Assembly: GCF_004519545.1 (NCBI RefSeq)
Contig: NZ_SDKM01000028.1
Span: forward strand, 1-64,000
Direction of reading: 5' to 3'
Length of the DNA: 64,000 bases
Source of the DNA: Nocardioides guangzhouensis
GTDB lineage: Bacteria > Actinomycetota > Actinomycetes > Propionibacteriales > Nocardioidaceae
Shown: positions 1 through 8,596 of the stretch, one piece after another
How the letters are laid out: every line of letters begins with the position of its first letter
How positions within the stretch are numbered: position 1 is the first letter of the stretch
The notes under the pieces: model-generated
Told to the model about the DNA's origin: nothing
What the model saw: only the letters and a program-made list of their open reading frames with translations
Databases searched by the model: none
Position numbers and translations under genes: made by a program

Positions 1-690
1 TCGAGCCCCACACTCGTACGCTCGGTAAACACCGGGGCCTCCCAAGGACACATGTCGGATAGGCCAGGCAGGGAATCTGCTCGGCAACCCACGAATCTGT
101 GTCAGCGAGGCCCCGGCCTGCAACCACTCGCAGCATCAAGCCCCGAGCGATCACTCCATACCGTCTAGGATGAGAGTGCGAGGCGCGACCGGCGTGACTC
201 GATTGGACTACACACGGTTCACGGTGCCCAGGCAGTCCTGGGGGAACATCGAGACGTTCACGCAACAGACATCTCTTGTGGACTTCCTTGACGTCATGGA
301 TCTGGCCGACGGTGGCCATCTGGACGTCTTTATTCGCAAGCTGACAGCGGTGGCGGATCCGCAGCAGGCAATCCCCGTCTTCTTCAGTGGCGGGATACCC
401 CATCGCGAGGGGACGGCCCCGCCGGACTTATCAAGTGATGCCCTGACGGCTGCGCGGGCCTGCCACTGGTAGCCCTCTCCGATCCGATCGTCAATGTCGA
501 CCCCTACGACCTCGCGGGGGTGGTACGCGGGCAACTCCACCAATCAGCTTCAGACAGTTGCGGGGCTTCTGGATTGGGTGGCGCATGCACCCGGGCGCGA
601 GCTGTTGCTCACGGAGGTTCCGGTTGCGCCTTCGCTGCTCTCCTCATTTGTCCCTACTCGGCCCGAAAGCCCGTGCTTTCGCGTGGACGC
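1..690. other. Gene-poor, probably degraded accessory DNA
   Basis: No recognisable gene is seen on either strand. Base composition is lower in GC than the rest of the window, reading frames are short and mutually overlapping, and an insertion sequence starts right after it. The only frame with fairly coding-like third positions is listed separately. This looks like eroded sequence at the edge of the polysaccharide region. Confidence 0.5.
170..472 (+). CDS. Hypothetical protein, possible gene remnant
   Basis: A 100-residue frame from an ATG, mostly G/C at third positions, with no family I recognise. No convincing ribosome binding site precedes the ATG, and no signal peptide or membrane segment is seen. 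It lies in degraded DNA beside an IS element, so it may be a fragment of a larger lost gene or a chance frame. It is kept only because its codon use is better than that of the overlapping antisense frame (208-543). Confidence 0.25.
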   Translation: MRVRGATGVTRLDYTRFTVPRQSWGNIETFTQQTSLVDFLDVMDLADGGHLDVFIRKLTAVADPQQAIPVFFSGGIPHREGTAPPDLSSDALTAARACHW

Positions 691-739
691 CTAAGCCTGA
701 ATCCACCGCTCAGATGCCCCGGTAGCGGCGGGTCTTGAG

Positions 740-815
740 CAAGAGGGTGCTCCTGACCTGCACGATCACGGTTATCACACACGAGATCAGGCAGAACTCG
801 AGGAGCACCCTCTTG
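740..815. promoter_or_regulatory. Perfect 15-bp inverted repeat upstream of the transposase
   Basis: CAAGAGGGTGCTCCT at 740-754 is repeated in inverse orientation at 801-815, with a 46-bp spacer. It sits between the left IS end and the probable transposase start. It could be a subterminal transposase-binding site or an mRNA hairpin limiting transposase translation. The role is inferred from position only. Confidence 0.55.
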
Positions 816-2204
816 GTGACGAAGTGTTGCACGCTGGGCCGTTTCGATGTTCGTGCTGATGATGAGAACGGTGTGTCTGATGACGGGCTGCTGGTTGCGG
901 CCGCGCTGGGGCAGCGGTTGGGCCTAGCTGAATTGCTTCGCGAGCGTCTCTCGGTGCCCGGGAGCGTGGGGGCGCATCCGGATGAGAAGTGCCTGACGGT
1001 GATCCACTCGATGCTGGCCGGTGGGGACCGCATAGACGATATCGACGCGTTGCGGGCGGGCTCGGCTCAGGGCGTGCTGGGGCACCGGGTCGCGGCGCCC
1101 TCGACGGTGGGGTCATTTCTGCGGGCCTTCAGGTTCGGCCACGCCCGCCAGCTCGACGCGGTGACCCGGGAGCTGCTCGCCCGTGCAGTCGCGGCCGGGG
1201 CACATCCGGGCTTCGCCGACTCGGTGACCATCGACATCGATTCCACGCTGTGTGAGACGTACGGGCGGGCAAGGACGGGGCGCGGGAGGTGATGCGTACC
1301 GGCCGGCGCGGCTACCACCCGCTGGTCGCGGTGATTGCCGGCACCGGCGACGTTGCGCACTCGCGGCTGCGGCGGGGCCGCTCGAACGACGCGACCGCGG
1401 CCGCCGATCGTCATCACCGAGACCATCAGCCGGCTCCGCGGCGCGGGTGCGGCCGGCCAGATCGTGCTGCGTGCCGACTCCGGGTTCTACCACCATGACG
1501 TCATCGCGACCTGCCGCGCCGCGGACGTCCGGTTCTCGGTCACCGCCCGGATGTTCGGGCGACTGCGGTCCGTGATCGAGGCGATCCCCGAACAGGACTG
1601 GCGGCCGATCGACTACTTCCTGCCCGGCGCCGGTGTCGCCGAGATCTCCCGGACACCGTTCACCCAGGACACCCGCGGTCACCATCGCACCGACGTGGTG
1701 CCAGTGCGACTGATCGTGCGACGCACGCCCCCGACCGAAGCCATGGCGCACAACCGTGGCCAAGATCCCTTGTTCCCGGTCTTCGACTACCACCCGTTGA
1801 TCACCGACCGAACCGGGGACCTGGTCGGCCTGGAGGCCGACCACCGTCGTCACGCCGAGGTCGAGCTGACCATCCGCAACCTCAAGCACGACCTGGCCAT
1901 GAGCCACTTCCCGACCAAGAGCTTCGGCGGGAACGCCGCCTGGCTGGTGCTGAACACCATCGCTCACAACCTCACCCGCTGGACCGCTCGACTCGGGCCT
2001 GGACTGGGACACGTGATGACCAAGAAGATCCGCCGCCGCGTCTACGCCGTCGCCGGCCGTCTGGTGCGCACCGGACGCCGCCTCGTGCTGCGGCTACCCC
2101 GGCGATGGCCCTGGGCCCGAGCAGTTCATCGCCGCGCTGCGACGACTACGCGCTACCCGACCCACCAACCTGAGGTCTTGCCCCGCCGCCTCCACGACCA
2201 ATGA
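816..2204 (+). pseudogene. IS1380-family transposase, frameshifted
   Basis: DDE-type transposase of the IS1380 family, broken into pieces. The N-terminal part reads from a probable GTG at 816 to about 1270, including the segment around TIDIDSTLCETYG. The reading then shifts frame for about 130 bp (GYHPLVAVIAGTGDVAHS), and returns near 1400 for the long C-terminal part (QIVLRADSGFY, then HAEVELTIRNLKHD). A third shift near 2118 is likely, because EQFIAALRRLR appears in another frame there. At least three indels make it almost certainly inactive unless supplied in trans. Sequencing error is possible but three independent shifts make decay more likely. Confidence 0.85.
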
Positions 2205-2326
2205 CATCGGAGAAGCCGGACAGACCGGCCGACCCGTCGCGCACTCACCCGACACCAAGCGGCCACGACCACGATTCAGCACCCCGATGCCGAACACAGG
2301 ACCCACATCGGTGGATTCAGGCTAAG

Positions 2327-3273
2327 ACGAACATCGTCAAGCACGCTGTTCCTCACGTGCATGCGTCCCTCGACGCATCAGGACTTGGCGAGACGGACTT
2401 TGGCGGAACTCCCGAGGCCATCGCGAGGGCGGAGGAACGCCTGGCTCTTCCGGAATCGGCTTCATACTCGAGCCTCTCTCCCCGGCACGTCGATCGTTGA
2501 CGTTCAGAACTCGACGGACTGGCACGTTCGGGTGCACCTGATGCCTTTAGGAGGCACGCGACTACGACCTTCGAGACAGCGCCCGTACATGAACCCAGAC
2601 GGACACGTGGCACTCGTAGAGCAGTACGTGACGGGCCACGCGGTACCTCCCCGAGAGTGGACCGTCACACTGCTCACCAGCATGGCCGACGTCAGGCGCT
2701 CGTCGGTGGAGGCGTTCTCCTCTCTGCCGCGTGACGTGGACGTCGATCTCCAAGAGCCAGAGCCGCCTCGCTCAGTTCCTCGGATGAACCCGGCGCCCGT
2801 CCGGATCCACTGCCCACCGATCCTGAGTTTCTATGGCAACTGCGGTAGTCGGGACGTGTCTGCGCTCCCCGGGCGCCCGGGAGCGTGGACTAAGCGGCCC
2901 GCTCCTCTTTCACAAGCGGCCTTCAACGACGAGAAGGAGAGCCTGCTGGGGGTCGATTTCGCGGCAATCCCTTAGGTCTTCAGCGCGTATGCGGCGCAAC
3001 CTCAGCGCGGCCATACTCCCGCGCATCGAGCCCTTGGGACACCAACACGGCATCGCGGCCCTTCGCCGCGGCGTCGCAGTGCTACTTGACGGGTTCTCAG
3101 CCTCATCAGCAGCCGATTCGTCATCGCGGTTCGCCAGGTCGCGTGGCTCTTCGCCGCCGATCCCGACCCGTTGGGGACCCACCCCATACCACGACGGGCA
3201 GGGTACCTACCGCGTGACCGTCGACTCGGTGGCCGCTTTGAACGAGGTGCGGTGACTGGTCCAGACTCCTGTG
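2327..3273. other. 947-bp stretch with no supported gene
   Basis: Between the IS duplication and the first glycosyltransferase there is no convincing coding region. The longest frame (2361-2975, plus strand) has a repetitive, arginine/proline-rich translation typical of a chance frame and no recognised domain; several overlapping antisense frames are equally plausible. GC content is lower than in the core region. It is probably degraded accessory DNA. Confidence 0.5.
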
Positions 3274-5379
3274 TCAACGTGAAAGATCTTTGACGATGCT
3301 TCGCAAGACACGCTTCGCCTCCTCACGGTTCCCCAGCTCAGACTGGTAGCGCGTAGCGATCGAACTGAGGACGCTTCCCGGCTCCACCACCGCCCAGATC
3401 GGCGTCCCGCTCCCCAGGTAGTCCGATATCTTAGACGGGAGGTATGGGTTGAGGGGATGCGTGGAGGCAGTCTGCGCGTCTTGCACGAACAGGACGTCAA
3501 GCCGCGTGGTCAGGTTGAGGAACTCGAAGTAGGGGATCATCGGATTCACGACCAGGGTGTCGGCCACGGCACGGCCGGCCACCTGCTGCCACAGTTCCCT
3601 CGGCCTATCGGTGAAGATGTGGATGCGAATCCGCGTACGCAGGTCGGGTCCGATCGCTTCGAGCGCGCCGAGGAGTTCCTCCGCACCGCGGTTGGCATAG
3701 AAGACGCCGAAGTATCCGATGTTCGCCACGTCGACGTCGAGCTCGTACGCGGTTCGGACCCGGTGGTAGTCCGCCGCCTCTGGCACGGGCTGGTGGTGCA
3801 CGACCGACCGTTCGCGCGCCCGACGCGCAAGATCGCGCGAGGTGCAGTAATCCAGCATGTATGTCCGCTGGTTCTCGTTCGTGAAGACCACCTGGTCAGC
3901 GAGCGCGTAGGTCAGCCACTCGATCCACTCCCAGGCGTTCATAGAGGCAGGCTCGCCATACCCAGCATCCCGCAGGGCCGCGCTGAGCTCGTTCCAGGCT
4001 TTCCCGGGCCGGCACTGGTCAGGGCGCTGCTGTCCATGCACGTTCATGAGGAGTGGATCCGAGAGCTCGGCGATCCAGCGCAGCTCAGGGCGCCGCGCCT
4101 TCAACAGGGCGGCCGCCACGTGTGACGGAGCCCAAGCGGCCCGGCTGTAGACGGAGCGGTAACCGTGCGCCTTACGGTTCTCCAACGCCACGACGCGCTG
4201 TGCGGCAGCGGAGGCGAAGCGTTCCATGATGATCCAGTTCGAGAACGCTTGACCTACGTTGAGCTGGATGTGTTGGTCGACGAACTCCGCGCTCACGGCG
4301 AGCGACCGGGTGTCAAGTGGTCGGATCTTGTCGAGGTTGTTGCTCACGACGTCGACCACCTCGCCGCGCTCGCGGATCCGACGCGCGGCCACCATGGCGC
4401 TGGTGTCCTGAAAGGGCGGAAAGGCATAGAGAACGGCGAGGTCCTGCGCGTGGCCGTGATTCAGGATCGTGTAGGGAAAGGTCGGAATGTCCCGTTCTCT
4501 GATCTCACGCATCACCGCTGGGCGCTCGGACGGTCGCTCGTCGATGTACTTGCGGACGACGTGAGCCTGCATCCGGAGCTTCTGGCGCACGAACGCCCTG
4601 CCCACGTCAGCCGCTGGTCGAAGCTCGGAGAGCGCTTTGGCCGCGAACAGGCGTTCACGCACATCACGCTGGAACGGGTCACCTCCACGTGAGAGCCCGT
4701 CCGCGGTGAGTCCACGGAAGTATGTGCACCCCTCGTCAGCAGCCGGGACCGAGACATGGAACTCAGTCGCTGCGAAGATCCCCGCCCAGAAGACGACGTC
4801 CTCGGAGGACCTCAGGTCGTGCCGAAAGGGGAAGGTTGTCGCCAAGGTGCGGGGCACCAGCTTGCCGTGCGAGGCGCTCAACGCTTCGGGCAGCCGCTCG
4901 GCCGGGACTACCTGCCCTTCATGGGGCAGCATGGCTCGATTGATGTAGTTGTCCGTGATGTCGGTCGGTGACGGGTCGCCGTCACCGACGGCCACGTCGA
5001 TGACGTAGCCCAAGGGAACGACGCCCTCCTCGACCCGGGCCAATAGACTCTCGAGGTAGTGGGGGGCGAGTCGATCATCGTCGTCCAGGAATGCGATGAA
5101 GTCACCTCGGGCCGCTGCCACACCCCAGTTCCTGGCGGCAGCCGCACCAGGTGCCAGCCTTCGAACCAGCCGAACGTGCAGGTGGGGATGAGCGTCCGCG
5201 AAACCCGCCACCAGCAGGTCGGCGCGGTCAGACGGCCCGTTAGCGGCGACGACAACTTCGAACTTCGCGTGATCGAGGGTCTGAGCCGTCAGCGATTCAA
5301 GGGCTGCGCGGAGCATCTCGCCCTCACGCCAGGTGGCGATGACGACTGATATCGCCGGCCAGGCACCGTCACTGGCCAT
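3274..5379 (-). CDS. Two-domain glycosyltransferase (GT2 + GT4-like)
   Basis: A 701-residue protein, probably cytoplasmic and membrane-associated, transferring sugars to a surface glycan. Residues about 8-240 form a GT2 (GT-A) domain: start strand ISVVIATWREGEM, then FIAFLDDDDRL with the metal-binding acidic cluster near residue 100. Residues about 330-700 look like a GT4/GT-B domain, with ELSDPLLMN, NIGYFGVFYANRG and the sugar-nucleotide-site-like LPSKISDYLGSGTPIW. The ATG at 5379 was chosen because the GT2 fold begins just after it; 64 further upstream codons are arginine-rich and unlike the family. The neighbouring epimerase and dehydrogenases suggest an acidic polysaccharide. Donor and acceptor cannot be told from sequence. 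Two fused transferases could build a two-sugar repeat. Confidence 0.8.
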   Translation of the reverse strand: MASDGAWPAISVVIATWREGEMLRAALESLTAQTLDHAKFEVVVAANGPSDRADLLVAGFADAHPHLHVRLVRRLAPGAAAARNWGVAAARGDFIAFLDDDDRLAPHYLESLLARVEEGVVPLGYVIDVAVGDGDPSPTDITDNYINRAMLPHEGQVVPAERLPEALSASHGKLVPRTLATTFPFRHDLRSSEDVVFWAGIFAATEFHVSVPAADEGCTYFRGLTADGLSRGGDPFQRDVRERLFAAKALSELRPAADVGRAFVRQKLRMQAHVVRKYIDERPSERPAVMREIRERDIPTFPYTILNHGHAQDLAVLYAFPPFQDTSAMVAARRIRERGEVVDVVSNNLDKIRPLDTRSLAVSAEFVDQHIQLNVGQAFSNWIIMERFASAAAQRVVALENRKAHGYRSVYSRAAWAPSHVAAALLKARRPELRWIAELSDPLLMNVHGQQRPDQCRPGKAWNELSAALRDAGYGEPASMNAWEWIEWLTYALADQVVFTNENQRTYMLDYCTSRDLARRARERSVVHHQPVPEAADYHRVRTAYELDVDVANIGYFGVFYANRGAEELLGALEAIGPDLRTRIRIHIFTDRPRELWQQVAGRAVADTLVVNPMIPYFEFLNLTTRLDVLFVQDAQTASTHPLNPYLPSKISDYLGSGTPIWAVVEPGSVLSSIATRYQSELGNREEAKRVLRSIVKDLSR

Positions 5380-5444
5380 GCAGGCACCGTTGGATAGTCT
5401 CCGAATGACTGAATCGCACGGACCCATCCTAGGAGCGACGCGTC

Positions 5445-6119
5445 TTGCACCACGAAGGGCCCCATGATCGCGCTGCCTCGATCGGACTGGTCGGCGTGGT
5501 CGACCCCATGCCACTGAACGGGCTGGTGGCCAGGTTCGAGCACGTCGAGGACCTGGACACGGCCTCCGCACTGTCTGCTGCGGGAAGGGTGGGCAGGCAC
5601 CTCGGTGTCATCTATATCGCCGCAGGTGCAGACCCACGAGTCCGAGAGAGGCTGTCGGTCAGTCCTGCCGTGCTAATCGAGTTGACTGGGGTGGGCTACG
5701 CGAAGTCGCTGGAAGTCATGGACAACTGCCCGCCGACCCCAAGGCACCGCCTTCTCGGCCTGTGGGCTGCTGGCCCGGTCTGCGCGCTGGCCTTCACAAC
5801 TGCTGCAGGGGATCCACACTGGTGGGTCGATGGCGAACACCCCAGGGTCGGTGCGTCCAGTTTCGACGCCTTTGTCGATGCCGCCCGAGATCGTCGCGCC
5901 AGCGAGAGGTGGGCCGAGAATTCCGAGGTACGGGCGGTGACTGGTGCATCTGTTGACCCGGACCGATTGCGGGTGCGCGTCCAGCGACTCACCCGACGGT
6001 TGGCTGCTGCCGAGGCGGAAGTCGCCCGGCTGCGCGGCGAACTCGAAAGGCAGACTTCACGAGATGCCCAAGGCGTCCGCCGCTTGGTCCGCGCGCTGTT
6101 CGCTCGTGGCGCTCCCTGA
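5445..6119 (+). CDS. Hypothetical protein with C-terminal coiled coil
   Basis: A 224-residue protein with no family I recognise. The TTG at 5445 is preceded by AGGAG at 5431-5435 (spacing 9), the best ribosome binding site nearby; later ATGs lack one. Residues about 1-150 are a mixed globular region with a WWVDGEHPR segment. Residues about 165-215 form a charged helix with heptad-like leucines (LRVRVQRLTRRLAAAEAEV), probably a coiled coil. No signal peptide or membrane segment is seen. It diverges from the double glycosyltransferase and converges on the epimerase, so a part in the same glycan system (scaffold, methyl- or acyltransferase partner) is possible but not shown. Confidence 0.6.
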   Translation: MHHEGPHDRAASIGLVGVVDPMPLNGLVARFEHVEDLDTASALSAAGRVGRHLGVIYIAAGADPRVRERLSVSPAVLIELTGVGYAKSLEVMDNCPPTPRHRLLGLWAAGPVCALAFTTAAGDPHWWVDGEHPRVGASSFDAFVDAARDRRASERWAENSEVRAVTGASVDPDRLRVRVQRLTRRLAAAEAEVARLRGELERQTSRDAQGVRRLVRALFARGAP

Positions 6120-6131
6120 AGCCCGGTCTCA

Positions 6132-7214
6132 CTACTCCCGGGAAATGCGGGCAATGAGAGCCGCGGCTCGGGCACCTGCCTGACCGTCCCACAGCGGCGG
6201 GATGGGCGAATCGCCAGTGCCCTCATGGGGCGCCAGCGCTTCACAGACATCGTCAGCCAGCCGCTCAGGGGTGGTCAGCACGTTCGTCCCATGGGTGATG
6301 GTGATCGGCCGTTCCGTGTTGGGTCGCAACGTCAGGCAGGGTACTCCGAGCACCGTGGTTTCTTCCTGAACGCCACCGGAGTCCGTCACTACACAAGCAC
6401 TGGCGCGCATGAGGGAGACAAAGTCCAGGTAGGCGAGCGGATCGACAGGGTAGATCTCGGGGTGGTCGAAGAAGGCGTTCTCCTCCATCACAGCGCGGCC
6501 GCGAGGATGCACTGGGATCACCACTGGCGCAAGGTCGGCTGTGCGGTGCATCGCGTCACGCACGCGGAGCAACGATTCGAGGTTATCGACATTTCCGGGC
6601 CGGTGCAGGGTGGCGGCCACGAACAGGTCCGGCAGGTCAAACCCGACCGACGGACGGGTCGGTACGTCAGGGAGCAGGCGCAGCAACGTGTCGATCATCG
6701 GGTTTCCGACGAAGTGGATGCGATCGGCCGGGACACCCTCGTGGGCGAGGTGAGCGATCGCGTCGGGGCTGGTCACCAGCAGCAAGTCGCTTAGGCGGTC
6801 GGTGACGAGCCGGTTCACCTCCTCCGGCATCGACATATCGAAGGAGCGGAGACCCGCTTCCACGTGTACGAGTGGGATGTGCATCTTTGACGCGACCAGC
6901 GAAGCGGCCACGGTCGAGTTGACGTCGCCGTAGACGATGACGGCAGCCGGCTCGGTCTCGTTGAAGCAGTCCTCGAGCCCGGCCATGATCGCGCCAGTTT
7001 GGCGCGCATGGCTTCCCGACCCGACCCCGAGGTTGACGTCCGGGGCAGGGAGGCCCAGTTGACGGAAGAACACGTCCGACATGCGGTCGTCGTAGTGCTG
7101 CCCGGTGTGCACCAGCAACTGGTCGACGCCGAGGTCCTCGAGCCCCGCGATGATGGGAGCCGCCTTGGGGAAGTTCGGCCGTGCGCCCGTGACGTGGACA
7201 ACCGGAGGGTTCAT
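6132..7214 (-). CDS. wecB: UDP-N-acetylglucosamine 2-epimerase (non-hydrolysing)
   Basis: Interconverts UDP-GlcNAc and UDP-ManNAc in the cytoplasm, the first step towards ManNAcA-containing surface polymers. At 360 residues it has the usual length for WecB/MnaA. Visible motifs: GARPNFPK near the N-terminus, HTGQHYDDRMS, YGDVNST, HVEAGLRS, LHRPGNVDN, and VVTDSGGVQEE followed by TERPIT in the C-terminal UDP-binding half. The start at 7214 is preferred because the fold begins there and AGAAGG lies six bases upstream; 38 upstream codons look unrelated. It diverges from the dehydrogenase gene at 7328 across 113 bp that must hold both promoters. The pairing supports a ManNAc-uronate product. Confidence 0.93.
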   Translation of the reverse strand: MNPPVVHVTGARPNFPKAAPIIAGLEDLGVDQLLVHTGQHYDDRMSDVFFRQLGLPAPDVNLGVGSGSHARQTGAIMAGLEDCFNETEPAAVIVYGDVNSTVAASLVASKMHIPLVHVEAGLRSFDMSMPEEVNRLVTDRLSDLLLVTSPDAIAHLAHEGVPADRIHFVGNPMIDTLLRLLPDVPTRPSVGFDLPDLFVAATLHRPGNVDNLESLLRVRDAMHRTADLAPVVIPVHPRGRAVMEENAFFDHPEIYPVDPLAYLDFVSLMRASACVVTDSGGVQEETTVLGVPCLTLRPNTERPITITHGTNVLTTPERLADDVCEALAPHEGTGDSPIPPLWDGQAGARAAALIARISRE

Positions 7215-7327
7215 GAGCAGCCTTCTGGTAGGCGTGGATTGCTTGGATCTCGCGAGATTGTGGCAAACTCTGCCAGTCGCGGCGCAAGAGGGGCCCTCGG
7301 CTTCGCCAGCAACTCTGGAGGAACTCA

Positions 7328-8578
7328 ATGCACGTGATCGTCGTCGGACTCGGGTACGTCGGTCTCCCGCTGGTCCATCGGGCCGCCGAAGTGGGAATCA
7401 AGGTCACAGGCCTCGACCTCGACGACATGGTGGTCGCCGAACTCAACGCCGGCCGCTCCCATGTCGACGACCTGTCGGACCAGGACGTCGAGGCCGCGCT
7501 GGGTCGAGGCTTCCGCGCGACCACGGACACCTCCGTCGTTGCCGAGGCGGACGTGGTCGTCATCTGCGTCCCCACGCCTCTGTCGCCGGACGGCGGACCC
7601 GATCTCGGCGCCGTGCTGGCCGCGTCGGCCTCGGTCGGACAGCACCTGAAGCCCGGCTGCCTAGTCGTGCTCGAGTCGACCACCTACCCGGGCACCACCG
7701 ACGAGATGGTCCGCCCGATCCTCGAGCGCGAGTCCGGCCTCACTGCCGGCGTCGACTTCCAGCTCGGCTACTCCCCCGAGCGGATCGACCCGGGCAACGC
7801 GACCTACGGCTTGGTCAACACTCCCAAGATTGTCGGCGCCGACGACCCGGCCAGCCGGGAGCGCATCGCCGAGTTCTACGGCCTCGTCGTCGACAGCGTT
7901 GTCCACGCAAAGGGAACCAGGGAGGCAGAGGCGGCCAAGCTGCTCGAGAACACCTACCGCCACGTCAACATCGCGCTGATGAACGAGATGGCCCAGGCAT
8001 TCCACGACCTCGACGTCGATCTCTGGGACGTCATCGACCTGGCTGCTACGAAGCCGTTCGGTTTCCAGGCGTTCTACCCCGGTCCAGGCGTCGGCGGCCA
8101 CTGCATCCCGATCGACCCCAGCTACCTGAGCCACCGGGTCCGCACCCAGCTCGGACGCGGCTTCCGTATGATCGAGCTCGCGCAGGAGATCAATGAGCTC
8201 ATGCCAACGTACGTCGCCCGACGCGTGCAGGATCAGCTCAACCGCGCGGGCAAGTCGACGTACGGCAGCAAGGTGCTGCTGCTCGGAGTCACGTACAAGG
8301 CTGACATCGCCGACGAGCGGGAGTCTCCCGCGCTGGACGTGGCCAAGAAGCTTCTCGCGCTCGGCGCTGTGCTGAGCTACCACGACCCGTACGTTTCCGA
8401 CTGGTCGGTCAAGCAGGCTGCCCGCGTCGACGACGTGCTGACGGGTGCCGGCGAGGCCGACATCGTCGTGCTCCTGGTGAACCACCGAGAGTACGACACC
8501 TCGGCGATTGCCGCGGTCAGCCCGCTCATGCTCGACACGCGCGGCGTCGTGGGATCGTCCGACGTCGAGCGCCTGTAG
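7328..8578 (+). CDS. UDP-N-acetylhexosamine 6-dehydrogenase (WecC/WbpA-like)
   Basis: A 416-residue nucleotide-sugar dehydrogenase that oxidises the C6 hydroxyl of a UDP-HexNAc to the uronic acid with two NAD+. The N-terminal Rossmann motif is VVGLGYVGLP. The middle has STTYPGTTDEMV and GYSPERIDPGN, typical of the UDP-GlcNAc/UDP-ManNAc branch rather than UDP-glucose. The catalytic cysteine is in GPGVGGHCIPIDP. The C-terminal UDP-binding domain has GVTYKADIADERESPA. GGAGGA at 7317-7322 supports the ATG. Beside wecB the simplest product is UDP-ManNAcA; UDP-GlcNAcA is the alternative. An 18-bp gap to the next dehydrogenase indicates an operon. Confidence 0.9.
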   Translation: MHVIVVGLGYVGLPLVHRAAEVGIKVTGLDLDDMVVAELNAGRSHVDDLSDQDVEAALGRGFRATTDTSVVAEADVVVICVPTPLSPDGGPDLGAVLAASASVGQHLKPGCLVVLESTTYPGTTDEMVRPILERESGLTAGVDFQLGYSPERIDPGNATYGLVNTPKIVGADDPASRERIAEFYGLVVDSVVHAKGTREAEAAKLLENTYRHVNIALMNEMAQAFHDLDVDLWDVIDLAATKPFGFQAFYPGPGVGGHCIPIDPSYLSHRVRTQLGRGFRMIELAQEINELMPTYVARRVQDQLNRAGKSTYGSKVLLLGVTYKADIADERESPALDVAKKLLALGAVLSYHDPYVSDWSVKQAARVDDVLTGAGEADIVVLLVNHREYDTSAIAAVSPLMLDTRGVVGSSDVERL

Positions 8579-8596
8579 TCCAGCGAGGTTTCGTTC

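Larger units (their letters stand above)
696..2321 (+). mobile_element. IS1380-family insertion sequence, 1626 bp
   Basis: The ends carry perfect 13-bp inverted repeats: CCTGAATCCACCG at 696-708 and its reverse complement at 2309-2321. They are flanked by an identical 5-bp direct repeat, CTAAG, at 691-695 and 2322-2326, which fits a target-site duplication. Length and coding content (one transposase, here frameshifted) fit the IS1380 family. Intact ends and duplication imply simple insertion without later rearrangement, although the transposase is broken. Confidence 0.9.

Noticed and set aside
2361..2975. A 204-codon plus-strand frame
   Set aside because: No recognisable domain, poor coding signature, several overlapping frames of equal length, in degraded DNA next to an IS element.
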